From positions 1,302,001 through 1,366,000 of the forward strand of contig WTXI01000001.1 in the NCBI GenBank assembly GCA_022376515.1: DNA of 64,000 nt, given 5' to 3'. The notes below the pieces were generated by a model, which worked only from the letters and a program-made list of their open reading frames with translations, had not been told where the DNA came from and did not search any database. A program made the translations under genes and the position numbers. Below are positions 48,253 through 64,000 of this stretch, piece after piece (position 1 is the first letter of the stretch; each line of letters opens with the position of its first letter). The DNA is from Lactifluus volemus. Its lineage: Eukaryota > Basidiomycota > Agaricomycetes > Russulales > Russulaceae.

Positions 48253-50394
48253 TCACGATGTGATGACCTTCATGTGGACTGATTTCGCCCGCGTAAGTTG
48301 GTCATAGCCTAAGGTCGATCTTGATAAGCAATGGAATATCTGGTTACGCTTGGTACGCACCGAACTTGCTCAGACTTACACCGCGCCCGCTATCCTTTAC
48401 ACCAGTCCAAGCGAGTGCCGGATCCACAGAGTCGCACCTACGCACATAACCATCACCGTAGTTTTGGGATAAGTAAGATCCTACTCGCCGGTTCAGGAAC
48501 ACAGTTCCGGTGTGGAGCTCATCCACCAGCTTTAAAAACGTGTCTTGGGATTCCGGATTTTTCTCTGCGTTGGTCCATATAGAGGCAGTCAGGCCATATT
48601 GAGAGTCGTTCATGAGGCAAATGGCTTCTTCATCGCTGGAAACCTTCTGGATCCCGACAATGGGCCCAAATGTTTCTTCCTAATGAAACTCGTCCCGTTA
48701 GTGTTTGTTGGCCCTTTTACCCACGACAAACCTTCATAACGTCCATTGCTATCCTCGGAAATTAACACAACGTGACATGGAGTAGCTATGAGATTGTGAA
48801 CTTACTATGATCAACATTGACTAAAACTTGGGGTGCAACGTATGTAGTCCCTTTCAAGTTACCTCTAGTGGTCTTGATTATACACAAATAGATAACAAAT
48901 GCACAGGACTATACGTTTCCGGAGTCACGAAAAGCTCTTCAGTGATCAAAGTTCTGGCACCAGCCTCGACTACGGTAAATGTTTTGCGGAGGTTAGTACA
49001 TAGCCATCACCAATGCAATGATACTGACTAGCGTCATGTACTTGCTTGCGGATGCGTTGCGCACTAGCAAGACTGACCACAGGTCCTAAGTTTGTCTCCG
49101 ACTTGGTAGGGTCACCAAGCTTATACCTCTGAAAAAAAGGTCAATGTATACGATAAGCAAAAGGACCTCTGGTTCACCTTGGTTATATCTACGAATTTAC
49201 TAACAAAGGAGTCGTACACCGATTCGTGGACATAAATACGCTGTTGCAGGAGGTCAAATCCAACGTGAATGTAAGAGTCGGACAAGCCCCACCTCGACTG
49301 CGCAACAACTTTGGCCAGAATTGTAGAAAGAGCCTTGAGAACAAACAGGTGAGTATGCTGCTGAAAACGTTTAATGTTCCTTACCGTCCACTAATTCAGC
49401 TGCGGTATAAGCAAGATCCGCATCCGGCCTGACATAGGCAGGATCCTTCCCGCCTAACTTCAAACGACAACTGTTCTGCCTTTGGTCCAAGAAGAGGAAT
49501 GATGGGCTTACCTCAAGTGCAACACCCTTGAATCCTGGGGCATCCACTACCGCCTTCTCTACAGTGTGTCCCCCCACGACGCTTCCCGTAAATGACACAA
49601 AGTCGACGAGGGGATGGTGGACGACGAAGGCAGTAAGAGGTGGCGATAAATGCAAGACCTGAAGGACATCTTCGGGGAGTCCGGCATTGTGCAGAGCTAG
49701 AGCTAAGCGCTCCGCGGTGAGAGGCGTTTGAGGCGACGGCTTCAATAGTACTGTATTGCCCGCGATGATTGCTGGCAATACTGAGTTGATCGACGTGAGA
49801 TAAGGGTAGCTGAAACCGTGACAAGAAGATGGTTAGTGCTGGTGAGGATGCGACTTTGTCAAATAACTCACTTCCACGGTGCAATGACGAGCACGACGCC
49901 AAGAGGTGTGCGGCGGATGAAGCGACGGAAACCTGGTTTGTCCGTGTCTTGAAGACCGACATCCGCAAGGGATGACTCTGCTATTGACAGCATATACTTG
50001 GCCCGCTCGAGAGTACCGCGTATTTCTCCCGCGTTCTGCGATACGGGCCTACAGGGTTGACATCGGCCAAGAGTTTTGGCAGAGAAGAAACAAGGTACAA
50101 TACGTACCGCCCCATCTGCAGGGTGAGCTCGAGTGGGATCTCATCGCTCATTTTCTGGAACTCGTCCTAGTACATGTCACTACTTAGTTGGTCGGCTGCG
50201 ACATAAGCATCAAGATTTCGCATATACCAGGAACTTTGTGCCTATGCGAGGCGATCCTTCAATGGGATGCGAACCCAAGCCTTCTGGGCGACAGAAGCGC
50301 GCTTGATGATAGGATCCAAGTCTGATTGAGAGACATAGGTGCGACTGACCAGCGGTTGTTGATTATGAGGTGTGATGGTGGTCTGTGAGCTCAT
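48253..50394 (-). CDS. aldehyde dehydrogenase
   Basis: NAD(P)+-dependent oxidation of an aldehyde to the acid. Start MSSQTTITPHNQQPLVSRTY at 50394. Motifs: GVVLVIAPWNYPYLTSINS, VLPAIIAGNTVLLKPSPQTP (cofactor binding), VDFVSFTGSV, the Glu motif GVALELGGKDPAYV (across an intron), and the catalytic FYNSGQSCCAVE with its Cys. Then GPIVG, LMNDSQYGLTASIWT and DPALAWTGVKDSGRG. The last exon ends SVHMKVITS with TGA at 48253-48255. Similar fungal proteins act on semialdehydes or aromatic aldehydes; the substrate is not clear here. At least nine introns, several very short. Confidence 0.9.
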
Positions 50395-50489
50395 GATGGT
50401 CGTTATCTTTATCTAAACGAATATCTTGCTGTAAACCTCAGCCCCGATGACGTCAACCAATCCACGCAGAGCATCACGAAGCCAACTCT

Positions 50490-51432
50490 TCACGTCCTCC
50501 GTTTCCTTCCCTGCCACTCGTACCACCCTCCCGTCAGTCTCTCCATGCACCGCGCTAACGACCATAACACGTCCAACGGCTCCCTAACCCTAAACACGAC
50601 CGTTTTCTGCATCCTCTCCTCCATCGAGCGTACAACGCCTTGCACAAGCGGCCCATACAGCAACAAAGTCGCGTAACACGCGTACGGACCCATCCGATCT
50701 GCGAGCGTGCCTCGCAGCGGCGGCGGGGGCAGCAGCACGCGCGAGGAGGACTCGGACTCCTCAGTTTCCGCACCTCCTTGTGCGTCCTCCTCGAGAAGCA
50801 CGACATCACGAGCGGTGCGCACGTCATTTACAATGACCTCGTTGACGCTGTAATACCTCGTGAACGCCCATTCCTCCCCGCGCGCCCGTCGCCCGGACGT
50901 GTACCAGTCGAGCAGCGCGGCGGATGCACCAGGCGCAAGGCGGAACGTCTGTACTTGATGATAAACCGCGTCGCGGAAACAAGTGACTGGGTCCGGAAGC
51001 AGGAAGAGCGCCCCGCCTGCAGCGATCGACACATCCAGGCGCTGCTTTGTCGTCGATGTCGATGTTGTCGGGTTCGCTGTGCTGACAGCGGCTCTGATGC
51101 CTGATCTGGCTTTGAACACCTTCGTCGACCCCTGTCGCATATAAGCCATAGTTCTCAATCCTCGTTCTGGGACCACGCCCTGTGTGACGTACTTGTGAGA
51201 GAAGTACCAGTTTTGTGTCTTGTTCGATGTCAATGGAGAGGTGTATGTGGTCCCCACCGACGAGCCCCCCGCCATATGTCAAAATGTAAACTATGGCCGT
51301 GCCATCCTGTTGGATTCGTGGGGATAAGAGCTTTAGCGGGTACGTGTAGGATAACACTGGAAATACGACGCGATTGTTGTGGATTTGTGCTGTGATGTTG
51401 CCATGTCCCGGGTCTTGGCCTACAGTACTCAT
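50490..51432 (-). CDS. ureD: urease accessory protein UreD
   Basis: Chaperone that with UreF and UreG delivers nickel to apo-urease. Two exons split by an intron at about 51190-51133. Exon 1 MSTVGQDPGHGNITAQIHNN, then SYTYPLKLLSP and TYGGGLVGGDHIHLSIDIE, a UreD hallmark. Exon 2 has STKVFKARSG, LFLLPDPVTCFRDAVYHQVQ and LLDWYTSGRRARGEEWAFTR. It ends with a region around MGPYACYATLLLYGPLVQGV. The ATG at 51432 is preferred over an upstream in-frame TTG. The ALDH gene lies 95 bp downstream. Urease itself and its other chaperones are not in the window. Exon 2 is GC-rich but the frame is intact. Confidence 0.92.
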
Positions 51433-51779
51433 GGATCGAACTGATAGCACTTTCAAGGTGGCGTCGAGAAGTAGTGGTCTATCTTTTGGTTAGGCATGGA
51501 TTTCATATTGACGTGGAGATCATACATGACCGAGGAAATCAGTACTAAAGGAGTGTCGTGCCAATTGACATATGGGTTGAGTCAAAGACGAGATATGTGC
51601 CAAATAGTAGGAGATACAACGAGAAACGAAGGGAGGGGAGGTGCGGGATAAAGGGTCATGTGGCAGATATCAAATTCGGAGGAGCTGCTGCTATAAAGTT
51701 AAGTCGATATACACGAGACCAAAGAAATTAAACGACAAGATAAAGTAGCCCAAATCGTGAACGTGTGAGCATTACGAGC

Positions 51780-54477
51780 TCAATACTTGCGAGTTGCCAA
51801 GGCACGGATTTCATACAAGTACGAGCGGCTGTTGGGGGAGGATGGGTCGTCGAATTTGTTTTTCCATCCACGCATTTCCTGCCGATGCCGCTCTTCTGCA
51901 AGCCTACAAGTCCCCAAAAATGTATCGTCTACATCATAAACCATGGATGCACGGGAACCACGGTCGCTGCCAGAATCAGAGGGGCTTCGTGTGAGGCTGC
52001 GTGCAGGACTAGGCGACTCAAATCTGCAGGAAGCAGCGCTGCTGCTGCTTTCAGAGATGAGGCTAGAGGTCCGAGATTGCCCGGCACGAATAGTGCCGCC
52101 TTGGCCTCCCAGATCTCGGCATCCTCCTCGTCGTCCGCTAGTTCAGCGAAAACGTCTGGTTCATCGTCTTCTGGGGGAAGGGTTGATATCCAGCACATGC
52201 GACCTGGGTCAAATATCATGTTTCCAACTCTCCGGGCGCCAGATGCGGAGCCGACAGGAGATCCCACTGAAGACCCCGTTAGATGTGTTATGAGCGCTGG
52301 CCGGGTTGGGGCCATGGCCGCATCGAACTCGCGGAGGGCTTGGTCATTTCCTTCCCACCTGTGTGTGAGAGGATTCCATCTCATCTCTCCGACAGCTGGA
52401 GACACCCTTGTCAATCGAGGCCGCATGATGGTCAGCAAAATATGGCGTACTTTTAGGAGCACTAGAACCGCCTAGATTCCGAATCAAAGTTGGTTTCCGC
52501 CGCGTGTGACCAGACGGTGATACGACTTTCTTTCGTTTTGGGGAGTGGTCGGGAGCAGGGAGTTTTGGAGGAAGTTCTATTCTTCCAGTGCGCTTGAGGG
52601 TGCGGGGAGGCGCTTCGGGACCTTGGAATATTTAGGAATAAGGGTGTGATCGAATCGGATAAGTAGAAGAAGAGTTACCTGAGCCGCTTGTTGAAAGTGT
52701 GCGGGTGGACTTCTTCCGAAGTGTACCTTTAGTAGGTTCTTTGCACTCAGCGCTCTTTTCTCGACTTGCAGTTGCCACACGACTGCCGTGTCCCTTCGGC
52801 TGGACACGATAGTGACACTCTTTATCCCGATCTGTTGGTAGATCATCAAATTTGTCGAGCTCGGTGCCATCTCCAAATTGTCGTTGTCGTTTAGGTTTCT
52901 TGAGTACTTTCGGGGCGATCGTGGAGATATTCGTATTTGAACCACCAGTCCCAGATCGCGATCGCAAACTGAGCGATGACGGTGGGCGTGGGAGATTAGG
53001 CGAGGTGGCACGAGGTGTTGCAGAGGAGGAAGGCGGAAAGACAGTTGATATTGGAGGGCGAGCTTTCAGACGAGAAGACGACGTGGGCATGGTAAGCCGC
53101 AGCGCGACAGGGTTTGCAGATGGCGTCGAGGGTCGTGTCGGCGGTACATTGTAGTCAAGCGCGCGAATTCTGCTTGTGGAACTCGTGTGCGACTTTGCCC
53201 GGGAAGACGCAGTCGGTGCATCATACCGAGCGAACTGAGGTGCGGGTGCAGGCTGGTGTACGAAGGATGGGCCTGATTCAGGTCCAGAAACTGGTGACTG
53301 ACCGAGCTCCATCAGCGAGGATAGTGAGGCTTTGCGGGTGAGACGTTTCTGTGAAGAGGGTGGGGAGGCAGGCTTGAGCACCGAGTGAGATTTCTGACCT
53401 CGCAAATTGCCGGACTTTGCCGCGAGGAAGGAACTACTGCTTGTGGCAGGAGCAGAGAGCAACGCCTGATAGGAATGAGCGCGTGTCGGCTGGGCACGTG
53501 GTGGAGGTGAGGGGGATAGCCTGATTTTCTGAAGCTGACGCGAAGAAGCTGGAGGTGGATAAATTGGAGACTTGGTGCGTTCTGTCCGAGTTTTAGAACC
53601 GGGCTTGGTGGTCTGTAAACGGGAGGATATTGTGCCAGTATGTACTGAACTAGACGGGCGCTTAGAGGGGGTTGTGTATTCTGAAGCAATCGACTCGGGC
53701 TGAAGTCTACATCATCGTCGATGACCAGTCCCATCTCGATGTCATCCTCCGGATCGGGAGTTGTGACCTTGGGGGTCATCTCAGCAAGAGGTGCCTTTTT
53801 TTTCATCTCCAGGATTTTGGCGAGTTGCTTTTGACAGGAACCCGATTCAAAGAGGGCAGATGGAATGACTAGGCCTTCGAGCTCTTCATCATCGTCATAA
53901 TCACAATCTTCAGCTTCTGTCTCTGGGAGAGACGTTGAAGTCGAAGAGGTAGAGCCGTGGTCAAAACCCAACGTGGAATATGTGTCGGAGGACTGGGACG
54001 ACGATGACGTCTGATCCTTGTCACCCCATTCAAGCGAGTTCTTGGAGATTGATGCGAAAGAGGTCGAAGAGACAGTCTTGTAAGATCCGAGGGGAGAGCA
54101 AAGGCGGATTCGAAATCTTCATCGATGGGGGTGGGAGCGGGGGAGGTGGGGTCGACCTTGGGACGAAGGGTATCCATTTTGATAGTGGACACGCCTTCTT
54201 CTTCTTCGTCATCTTCACTTGAGGGCTGTAGTGGAGGGCGAATGGTGATAGGCTGTTGTGGAAGAGGGCTGGCCCGTTCAGGAAGAGCAACGAGGCAGGC
54301 GGAAATGGTCCTAAAGTTTGCCCCCCCTGTCTTTCCTAAATCCATCTCAGTGTCCCAATCTTCAAAGTCATCCTTGTCCGACTCCGGATCGAGGGCCCGG
54401 AGGGGTTCGTCGTCAGTGAGGTCGAAGTCAGCGTCTGGCCATTCTTCAGTGACAGGGGGTGGAGGGATGCGATTCAT
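51780..54477 (-). CDS. BYR4: Byr4/Bfa1 scaffold of the septation/mitotic-exit GAP
   Basis: Subunit of the two-part GAP (Byr4-Cdc16; Bfa1-Bub2) that holds the spindle-pole GTPase Spg1/Tem1 inactive. N-terminus MNRIPPPPVTEEWPDADFDL with acidic EDWDTEMDLGKTGG, then a poorly conserved Ser/Pro/Arg-rich middle. The C-terminal hallmark is RKPTLIRNLG, GEMRWNPLTHRWEGNDQALR, RPALITHLTGSS, GNMIFDPGRMCWISTLPPED and DEPDVFAELADDEEDAEIWE. The last part is AEERHRQEMRGW and ends at TGA 51780-51782. Missing bases near 54058, 53699 and 52099 shift frame; the last one otherwise truncates the protein before its conserved tail. Mostly disordered, so the middle splicing is less sure. Confidence 0.85.
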
Positions 54478-54692
54478 GGAGGAGTAAAGATAAAGAAGGA
54501 CGGTAGGAGACTGGCAAAGCCCCCTTACTCAAGGGGGAGAGCAGTGCTCGAAGAAAAATATGTCGAGAGACTGAAGAGGTCGATAGGAGGGTGTAAGTGT
54601 ATGCACCTCCGTCCCACTTACTTCCGTCTTGTCACACTTCGTCATCAATGTCACGTTACTTGTCACAGACTGTTATTGTTTATCGAGTTACC

Positions 54693-59634
<4,942 letters not shown>

Positions 59635-59921
59635 GAGCGGGATGAGCTCTCGACGAAAAAAAGAAAAAGGACGTCTTTACGGCTGTAGAGTACCGAAGTA
59701 ATAGATCAATTTGGTTTCTATGCAGCGCTATCTCGGACGCGACGCTTAACAAGACGACCGTTATTGTTACTTAATCCCTTTGAACTCTTGATCCCAACGT
59801 TCCATCCCCTTTCTCTCTCTCTCTTCCTCCTGAGCTCTCTTAACCTTGGTTCTGTCTAACTATCACGCTGGTGCTGGCCGCCTCAACTATCCGACCCTTT
59901 ATACACTCCCTGTATTCAACT

Positions 59922-61121
59922 ATGCCTTTGGCCGACCTGTCCATTCCTTCCATTTCCATCTCATTAGCCCTTCCGGATGACCCCCCTGTTGAACCCTTCT
60001 CTCCCTTCGATTCCCAACCCCCTTCTCCTGTAATACAGGAAGACGGTTACAGGCCCTCTCTTCTCAGTCCTCCTGTGGTTTCTCCCCGTTTCCACAGACA
60101 ACCATCTCCTTTACGCCCTGCCGATACCCTTCCCACTGGAAAAGGTCTCGACCGTGGCCACTTTGAAGCACTTCTTGCTTCTACGAGAGAGAGAAATGCC
60201 AGTGCGAAGAAAGAACCCGACCTACGAAAGGAACTTGCGTTGAAGGCTCACAAAAGCAAGCAGAGTACGCCCCCTCATTCCTTCTCCTCTTGTCCTAACT
60301 TTTTCTCAGTGGAACGCCGCGCGCTATTTCTATCCAAGGTCAATGCCCCTCCTTCACCTACTGCGACGGGTCTTCCGAAAACGCCCCCCGAGTCGCCATC
60401 TATCTTTCATTATTCCTTGCCCTCCCCGGGCCTCATTTCTCCTTTGTCGTTATTCGAGTCTTTGCAACAAAACGATTCTACCGAGCCAGTCCAGTACCCC
60501 TCTATCGAGCCTTGGGTCGAGCAAGTAGAATATCGCCGACTGCAAGGTCCCAATGGACGTCCCCCTTCTCTGGAACAGATCACTGCGCATATGAGCTTCC
60601 ATCGTCATGCTGCAACCGCCAAGGACGAGCGTCATCGCCCCCCCATTCCCTTGCCTACGTTTTTGCGCAGTCCTTCCCGCACAAACCCTTCTAGGCCAAT
60701 TTCACAGCTTCCGGTGGTAGGCGCTGAAGAGATCGATGGCCGCCAAAAGGCTGTGCCCGGGACCACGTCAACTCTGTCCAAGGCTGGGGAACCCCTTGCT
60801 ACCGTACACAAGGCGTTCGTTCCTCCTGCTTGTCCAAACCTGCAAGTTACTACCCGAATAACGCGCCCCGTTGCCCCGCCACCGACCGAACTCACCGAGC
60901 GCAATCTCACCGCTTTCAACTCACGTACGATGACTGGTCGCGATATGATGTCGAAGCTCAAACGTCGTACGTCTGGGCTCGCATCTATGGACGGCGTGAA
61001 TGGCTGCGATGTGGACGAAGATGGGCGCCGCGCAAGGCGGATCAGCGCCCCTCCCGACTTACCCAAGCGTAAGCGTGATGTTTTTGCCCACCCCGTCCTC
61101 GCACTTCCGGGTGCATTTTGA
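59922..61121 (+). CDS. hypothetical Ser/Pro-rich protein
   Basis: ATG at 59922 opens MPLADLSIPSISISLALPDD. An intron of 45 nt (60265-60309) is likely, joining HKSKQ to MERRALFLSKVNAPPS in frame; reading through is also open. I do not recognise a family. Visible blocks: many SP/TP sites (FSPFDSQPPSPVIQ), GHFEALLASTRERNASAKKE, EQVEYRRLQGPNGRPPSLEQ, ITAHMSFHRHAAT and ERNLTAFNSRTMTGRDMMSK followed by KLKRRTSGL. It ends RRARRISAPPDLPKRKRDV. The dense SP/TP sites and basic C-terminus suggest a phosphorylated, largely disordered, possibly nuclear protein. No membrane segment. Confidence 0.65.
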   Translation: MPLADLSIPSISISLALPDDPPVEPFSPFDSQPPSPVIQEDGYRPSLLSPPVVSPRFHRQPSPLRPADTLPTGKGLDRGHFEALLASTRERNASAKKEPDLRKELALKAHKSKQSTPPHSFSSCPNFFSVERRALFLSKVNAPPSPTATGLPKTPPESPSIFHYSLPSPGLISPLSLFESLQQNDSTEPVQYPSIEPWVEQVEYRRLQGPNGRPPSLEQITAHMSFHRHAATAKDERHRPPIPLPTFLRSPSRTNPSRPISQLPVVGAEEIDGRQKAVPGTTSTLSKAGEPLATVHKAFVPPACPNLQVTTRITRPVAPPPTELTERNLTAFNSRTMTGRDMMSKLKRRTSGLASMDGVNGCDVDEDGRRARRISAPPDLPKRKRDVFAHPVLALPGAF

Positions 61122-61852
61122 TCTCTTTTTCTCCCATGGTTTGGAACATCACGACTCTTTAATCTTGATCGTCTGTTTGTACCCAATGGACCGCCTTGCT
61201 GGCCCGCTGTAACTGAATCAGAAAATATATACCTGCACGGACCTCAATCTGTGATTGTTCAAGGTTAGGCTTTCTTTTTTTTTTCATGTTCATTTTCGCC
61301 GTGAGAGGCTGTATGTTATAGGTGTGCTGGTCTCCCTTCCACAGAATTTGGTTTATACCTTACATTGTTTTTTTTTTACTGCATGGCTGTGCCACGTAGT
61401 TGTTTTGTTCTGCATGTGATCCATAATCAAAGCAATACAAACGGTATACTACCGTGACTGATGGTTAACCCAAAGGCTTGCATTTGAACCCGCTACAAGA
61501 TGATACACACAGATTACCATTATCATTTGACCTCGTATGTGAGCGACCTGCGACTTAGCTGACAAGTGAAACAAAGCTACTACGAGTACGATACAATTGT
61601 GATGCCAACCACTGCTGACTCGTTCGACTCTACTACTTCCATACTTTAAACACTTCATAGCATCAAGAGGGCGTGCATGCGCCACAACAAAACCCAACCA
61701 GATACAAAGCAAGACAACATCAAAAAAAAGGAAAGTTACCCCGAGACAGGGAAGTGAGAGGGCATCAGTGGTGGTTTGATCAAACCCAAGACGTTCAAGC
61801 GACGCTCTGCCAGGCCCGTGTCAGTTGAAAAGGGCGGGAAACCATCACTAGT
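61122..61852. other. convergent intergenic region, T-rich
   Basis: About 730 bp between a hypothetical gene (+) and IES1 (-). It contains T runs near 61270-61282 and 61367-61377 and no frame I can support. It holds the two 3' ends. Confidence 0.55.
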
Positions 61853-63536
61853 CTACCTACGGTAATCCAGCCTTGCATGATCGTCCAGGCCCTCGTCATC
61901 CGAATCAGCAAGTGGGTCGATGTGTTGCGCACGATGCCAAGTCTCTGTGTTACCAGGTCAGCGAGGCGCTAAGATACGTAAATGAGAAGACCTGACGGTG
62001 TAACAAGGAGTAGTCGTCTCGATGTTCAAACCATGGCTCTCTCGTACGTATGCTGGCATTAACTGCTGCGACTACAGTCACTCAAATGGCAATGGATCTT
62101 CGGAAAGCTCAAACCTGTTAACGGGACGGGCGGCGTCGGCTTGATCTTACCTCCATTCGTGGGGACATAATGGTGAAAAGTGGTCCTATTCCCGTCCGCT
62201 GCATAGTACTGCTGCGTGCGGGGTCGACGCGCGGAGGAAGATTCGGCGTCTGCGAAAAGTGTCACACAGAAGCCTTGTAATATGCGCAACGAAGGGACGA
62301 ACCATGCGAGGACGAGCCAGACAACGTCCTTGTAGCCTTGTCAAGCTCGCCACCAGCAACCAACTCTTGAAGAAAGCGACTCCGCGCCTGCGCCATCTTT
62401 CGACCCCACTCCAGTTCTTCTGGTGGGTCGATATTCTCTTGCGCTTGTCTTCTTTGGAGAGACGAAGTAGCCAGGGCACTTTTCCAGGATTACGACGAGC
62501 ATGGTCATCAGCGAATGGGTTAGCCAGATTGGGACCTTCATGGTAATGGAATATCATCCACAAAAAAGCCCTTGCGCGAGCAGCCGACGAGATATTGATG
62601 GGGAGGAAGAGGTCTACGAATTCCACATCAGGTTCAAAGTGAGTGGACATCAAAGACTGGGTCCCGGATATCAGAAAAGCGGTGCAAAAATTAGTAGGGT
62701 CACTCACGGAAGAGTAATTGACTAGGACGAATATCAAGTTGACTACGCTGGTTGGGGGGATATGTCCAGCTTTCTAAACGCGAGAACGTCGATAAGCACA
62801 CATCGGAACACCATAGGTTCATATTCGTACCGCTCGCGCGAGGATATCAGCAGGTGTCGAGGGAGGTGCAGACTTTTGTTCTCCAGGTAAGAAGGCGGCT
62901 TTGAGACAGTTTTTTATCCTGGGAGCATCCTGTACATTCCCATCTGTCTTTTGTAAAGAAGGAACAGGGTGGTAACTCCGCAAGGCCGTTTTCATCTCGG
63001 GAAAGACTGGAGACAGAGAGGGATATTAGTGAAAAGAGAGGTTAAGAATGTGGAATATGACATACAGGCCATAGTTGTATTTATCCTGCCTACATTCGTG
63101 AGTAGAGAGATTTTTGCGAATTCTACCGCAAAGGCAGGAGTCTCAAGCATCTTATCTCTCATGACTTTCGAGCATTTAGCCGAATTGTAGAGAGCGTGTA
63201 CATAAAGGTCGCAAAAGTTGACCTTTGTTGGTGGTTTACCGGGAGTTTCATCAGTGAATGCCAATGTTTTGTCGTTGAATACGTGGTACAGGAACGCATA
63301 CTGGACGTCGTTCCGATTGAGTATTTCTGAATCACCACGCTTTATGGCGAGTGTTTTCCGAGAGACATACTGAGGTCTAGGAAAAGATAGGTTGATAAAA
63401 GGAAAAGAGGGTGAGCGAGAAAAGGACTAACTGAGTGGGCATTCGATCCATCACTGTGCGCATGACCTTGATCATCCAAAGTCTCACTGCTCCTAGTGAG
63501 TGTCTCCCTGACACGAGGCCCATCAATACCGTACAT
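61853..63536 (-). CDS. IES1: INO80 complex subunit Ies1
   Basis: Subunit of the INO80 chromatin remodeller. Spliced: MYGIDGPRVRETLTRSSETL, then RKTLAIKRGDSEILNRNDVQ, VNFCDLYVHALYNSAKCSKV, LETPAFAVEFAKISLLTNVG, FFPEMKTALRSYHPVPSLQK and DAPRIKNCLKAAFLPGEQ. Then VNLIFVLVNYSS, FVDLFLPINISSAARARAFL, IFHYHEGPNLANPFADDHAR and EELEWGRKMAQARSRFLQEL. The last exons give PWFEHRDDYSLLHQTWHRAQ and SDDEGLDDHARLDYRR at 61853. Single missing bases near 62440 and 62151 shift frame. The fungal family conserves the FxDLYVxAL and FLWxxFHYHE blocks. The chosen ATG overlaps the most upstream possible ATG of the neighbouring oxygenase. Confidence 0.82.
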
Positions 63537-63597
63537 GTTCTCTCCTTACTTGGTACCCCGCTTAGCTGCCATAGCAGGTCTTTATCGACGTCGCACG

Positions 63598-64000
63598 ATG
63601 ATCAGCTTTGCGAATCATTCATCGCACAATCAAACCGCTCTCTCTTTACCTTATCCTTCTCTCCTCGATCCGCCTTCAAACCTCTCTCATACCATAGGTG
63701 CCTCAGCGTCCTGTTCATCTCGGGATGTCTAGTTTATAACCCGTCCACAGAACAGGCGTTCGGTTCGGGTCCAAACTGTTTGGGAATAATCATCGTTCGC
63801 GACCTTCCTCCAGAATATTCAAAGCTAAGGGAAAGGCTATTGAAACTGGCACACGCCTTCTCTCAGCTTGATGAGTCCGTTAGAGAAAAATATGCGGACG
63901 CGAAAAGTAGATATAGGTTCGAGATATCACCCACGGTTATCATTGTCTGATTATCTTCAGCTTTGGGTGGTCTCATGGAAAGGTGCGTTGAAATCATATG
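63598..64000 (+). CDS. 2OG-Fe(II) oxygenase (isopenicillin N synthase-like), cut by right edge
   Basis: N-terminal part of a non-haem iron dioxygenase; the iron-binding HxD...H lies beyond the window. Spliced: MISFANHSSHNQTALSLPYP, then HTIEQAFGSGPNCLGIIIVR, RDLPPEYSKLRERLLKLAHA and DESVREKYADAKSRY. After a third-exon join near 63960 comes FGWSHGK. The GxGPNCLGI...V and FGWSHGKE pattern marks a family common in basidiomycetes whose substrate is unknown. An in-frame ATG at 63535 would add a basic leader (MFSPYLVPRLAAIAGLYRRR) that looks like a mitochondrial presequence. I chose 63598 because the earlier one overlaps the IES1 start. Confidence 0.7.

Overview
This is nuclear DNA of a basidiomycete fungus, most likely an Agaricomycete. 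Genes are dense, lie on both strands and carry many short (about 45-65 nt) GT-AG introns. The gene content is typical of filamentous fungi: lysine synthesis through saccharopine dehydrogenase, a fungal CSL factor, Byr4, UreD and a fungal cis-prenyltransferase. A MULE-type transposase with a SWIM finger, of a kind common in Agaricomycetes, lies at the left edge. I see no prokaryotic or viral segment.

Layout. 1-2.3 kb: MULE transposase (-), cut by the left edge. 2.9-4.8 kb: COX13 (+) and RPE1 (+), both with micro-exons. 5.1-15.5 kb, all minus: GT32-like glycosyltransferase, pyruvate kinase, CSL transcription factor (two GTGGGAA sites next to its start), a hypothetical protein, and a SWIM+RING protein. 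16.9-24.5 kb: cis-prenyltransferase RER2 (+), TM7S3/TM198-domain membrane protein (-), mitochondrial-type DEAD-box helicase (-), FAD oxidoreductase (+). 24.8-35.1 kb: MFS sugar transporter (-), small Mim2-like protein (+), PPR protein (-), U-box cyclophilin PPIL2/Cyp8 (+), VPS20 (-), a GPCR-like seven-helix protein (-). 35.7-47.3 kb: mitochondrial PP2C (+), gamma-glutamyltranspeptidase-like protein (-), DHA1 MFS transporter (-), WRAP73/WDR8 (+), m-AAA protease (+). 48.3-64 kb: aldehyde dehydrogenase (-), UreD (-), BYR4 (-), NRDE2 (-), LYS1 (+), a Ser/Pro-rich hypothetical (+), INO80 subunit IES1 (-), and the 5' part of a 2OG-Fe(II) oxygenase (+) cut by the right edge.

The genes are mostly single-copy housekeeping functions with no operon-like or metabolic cluster logic. 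Several products are mitochondrial (COX13, DEAD-box helicase, Mim2-like, PPR, PP2C, m-AAA protease). Many pairs are divergent over 40-200 bp or convergent over 25-75 bp.

The main caution is sequence quality. About 30 places inside otherwise well-conserved genes are exactly one base short, nearly always next to a short homopolymer. The frame is restored each time by one extra base, and I found no insertions. This looks like unpolished long-read consensus rather than pseudogenes, so several CDS entries below span frameshifts.
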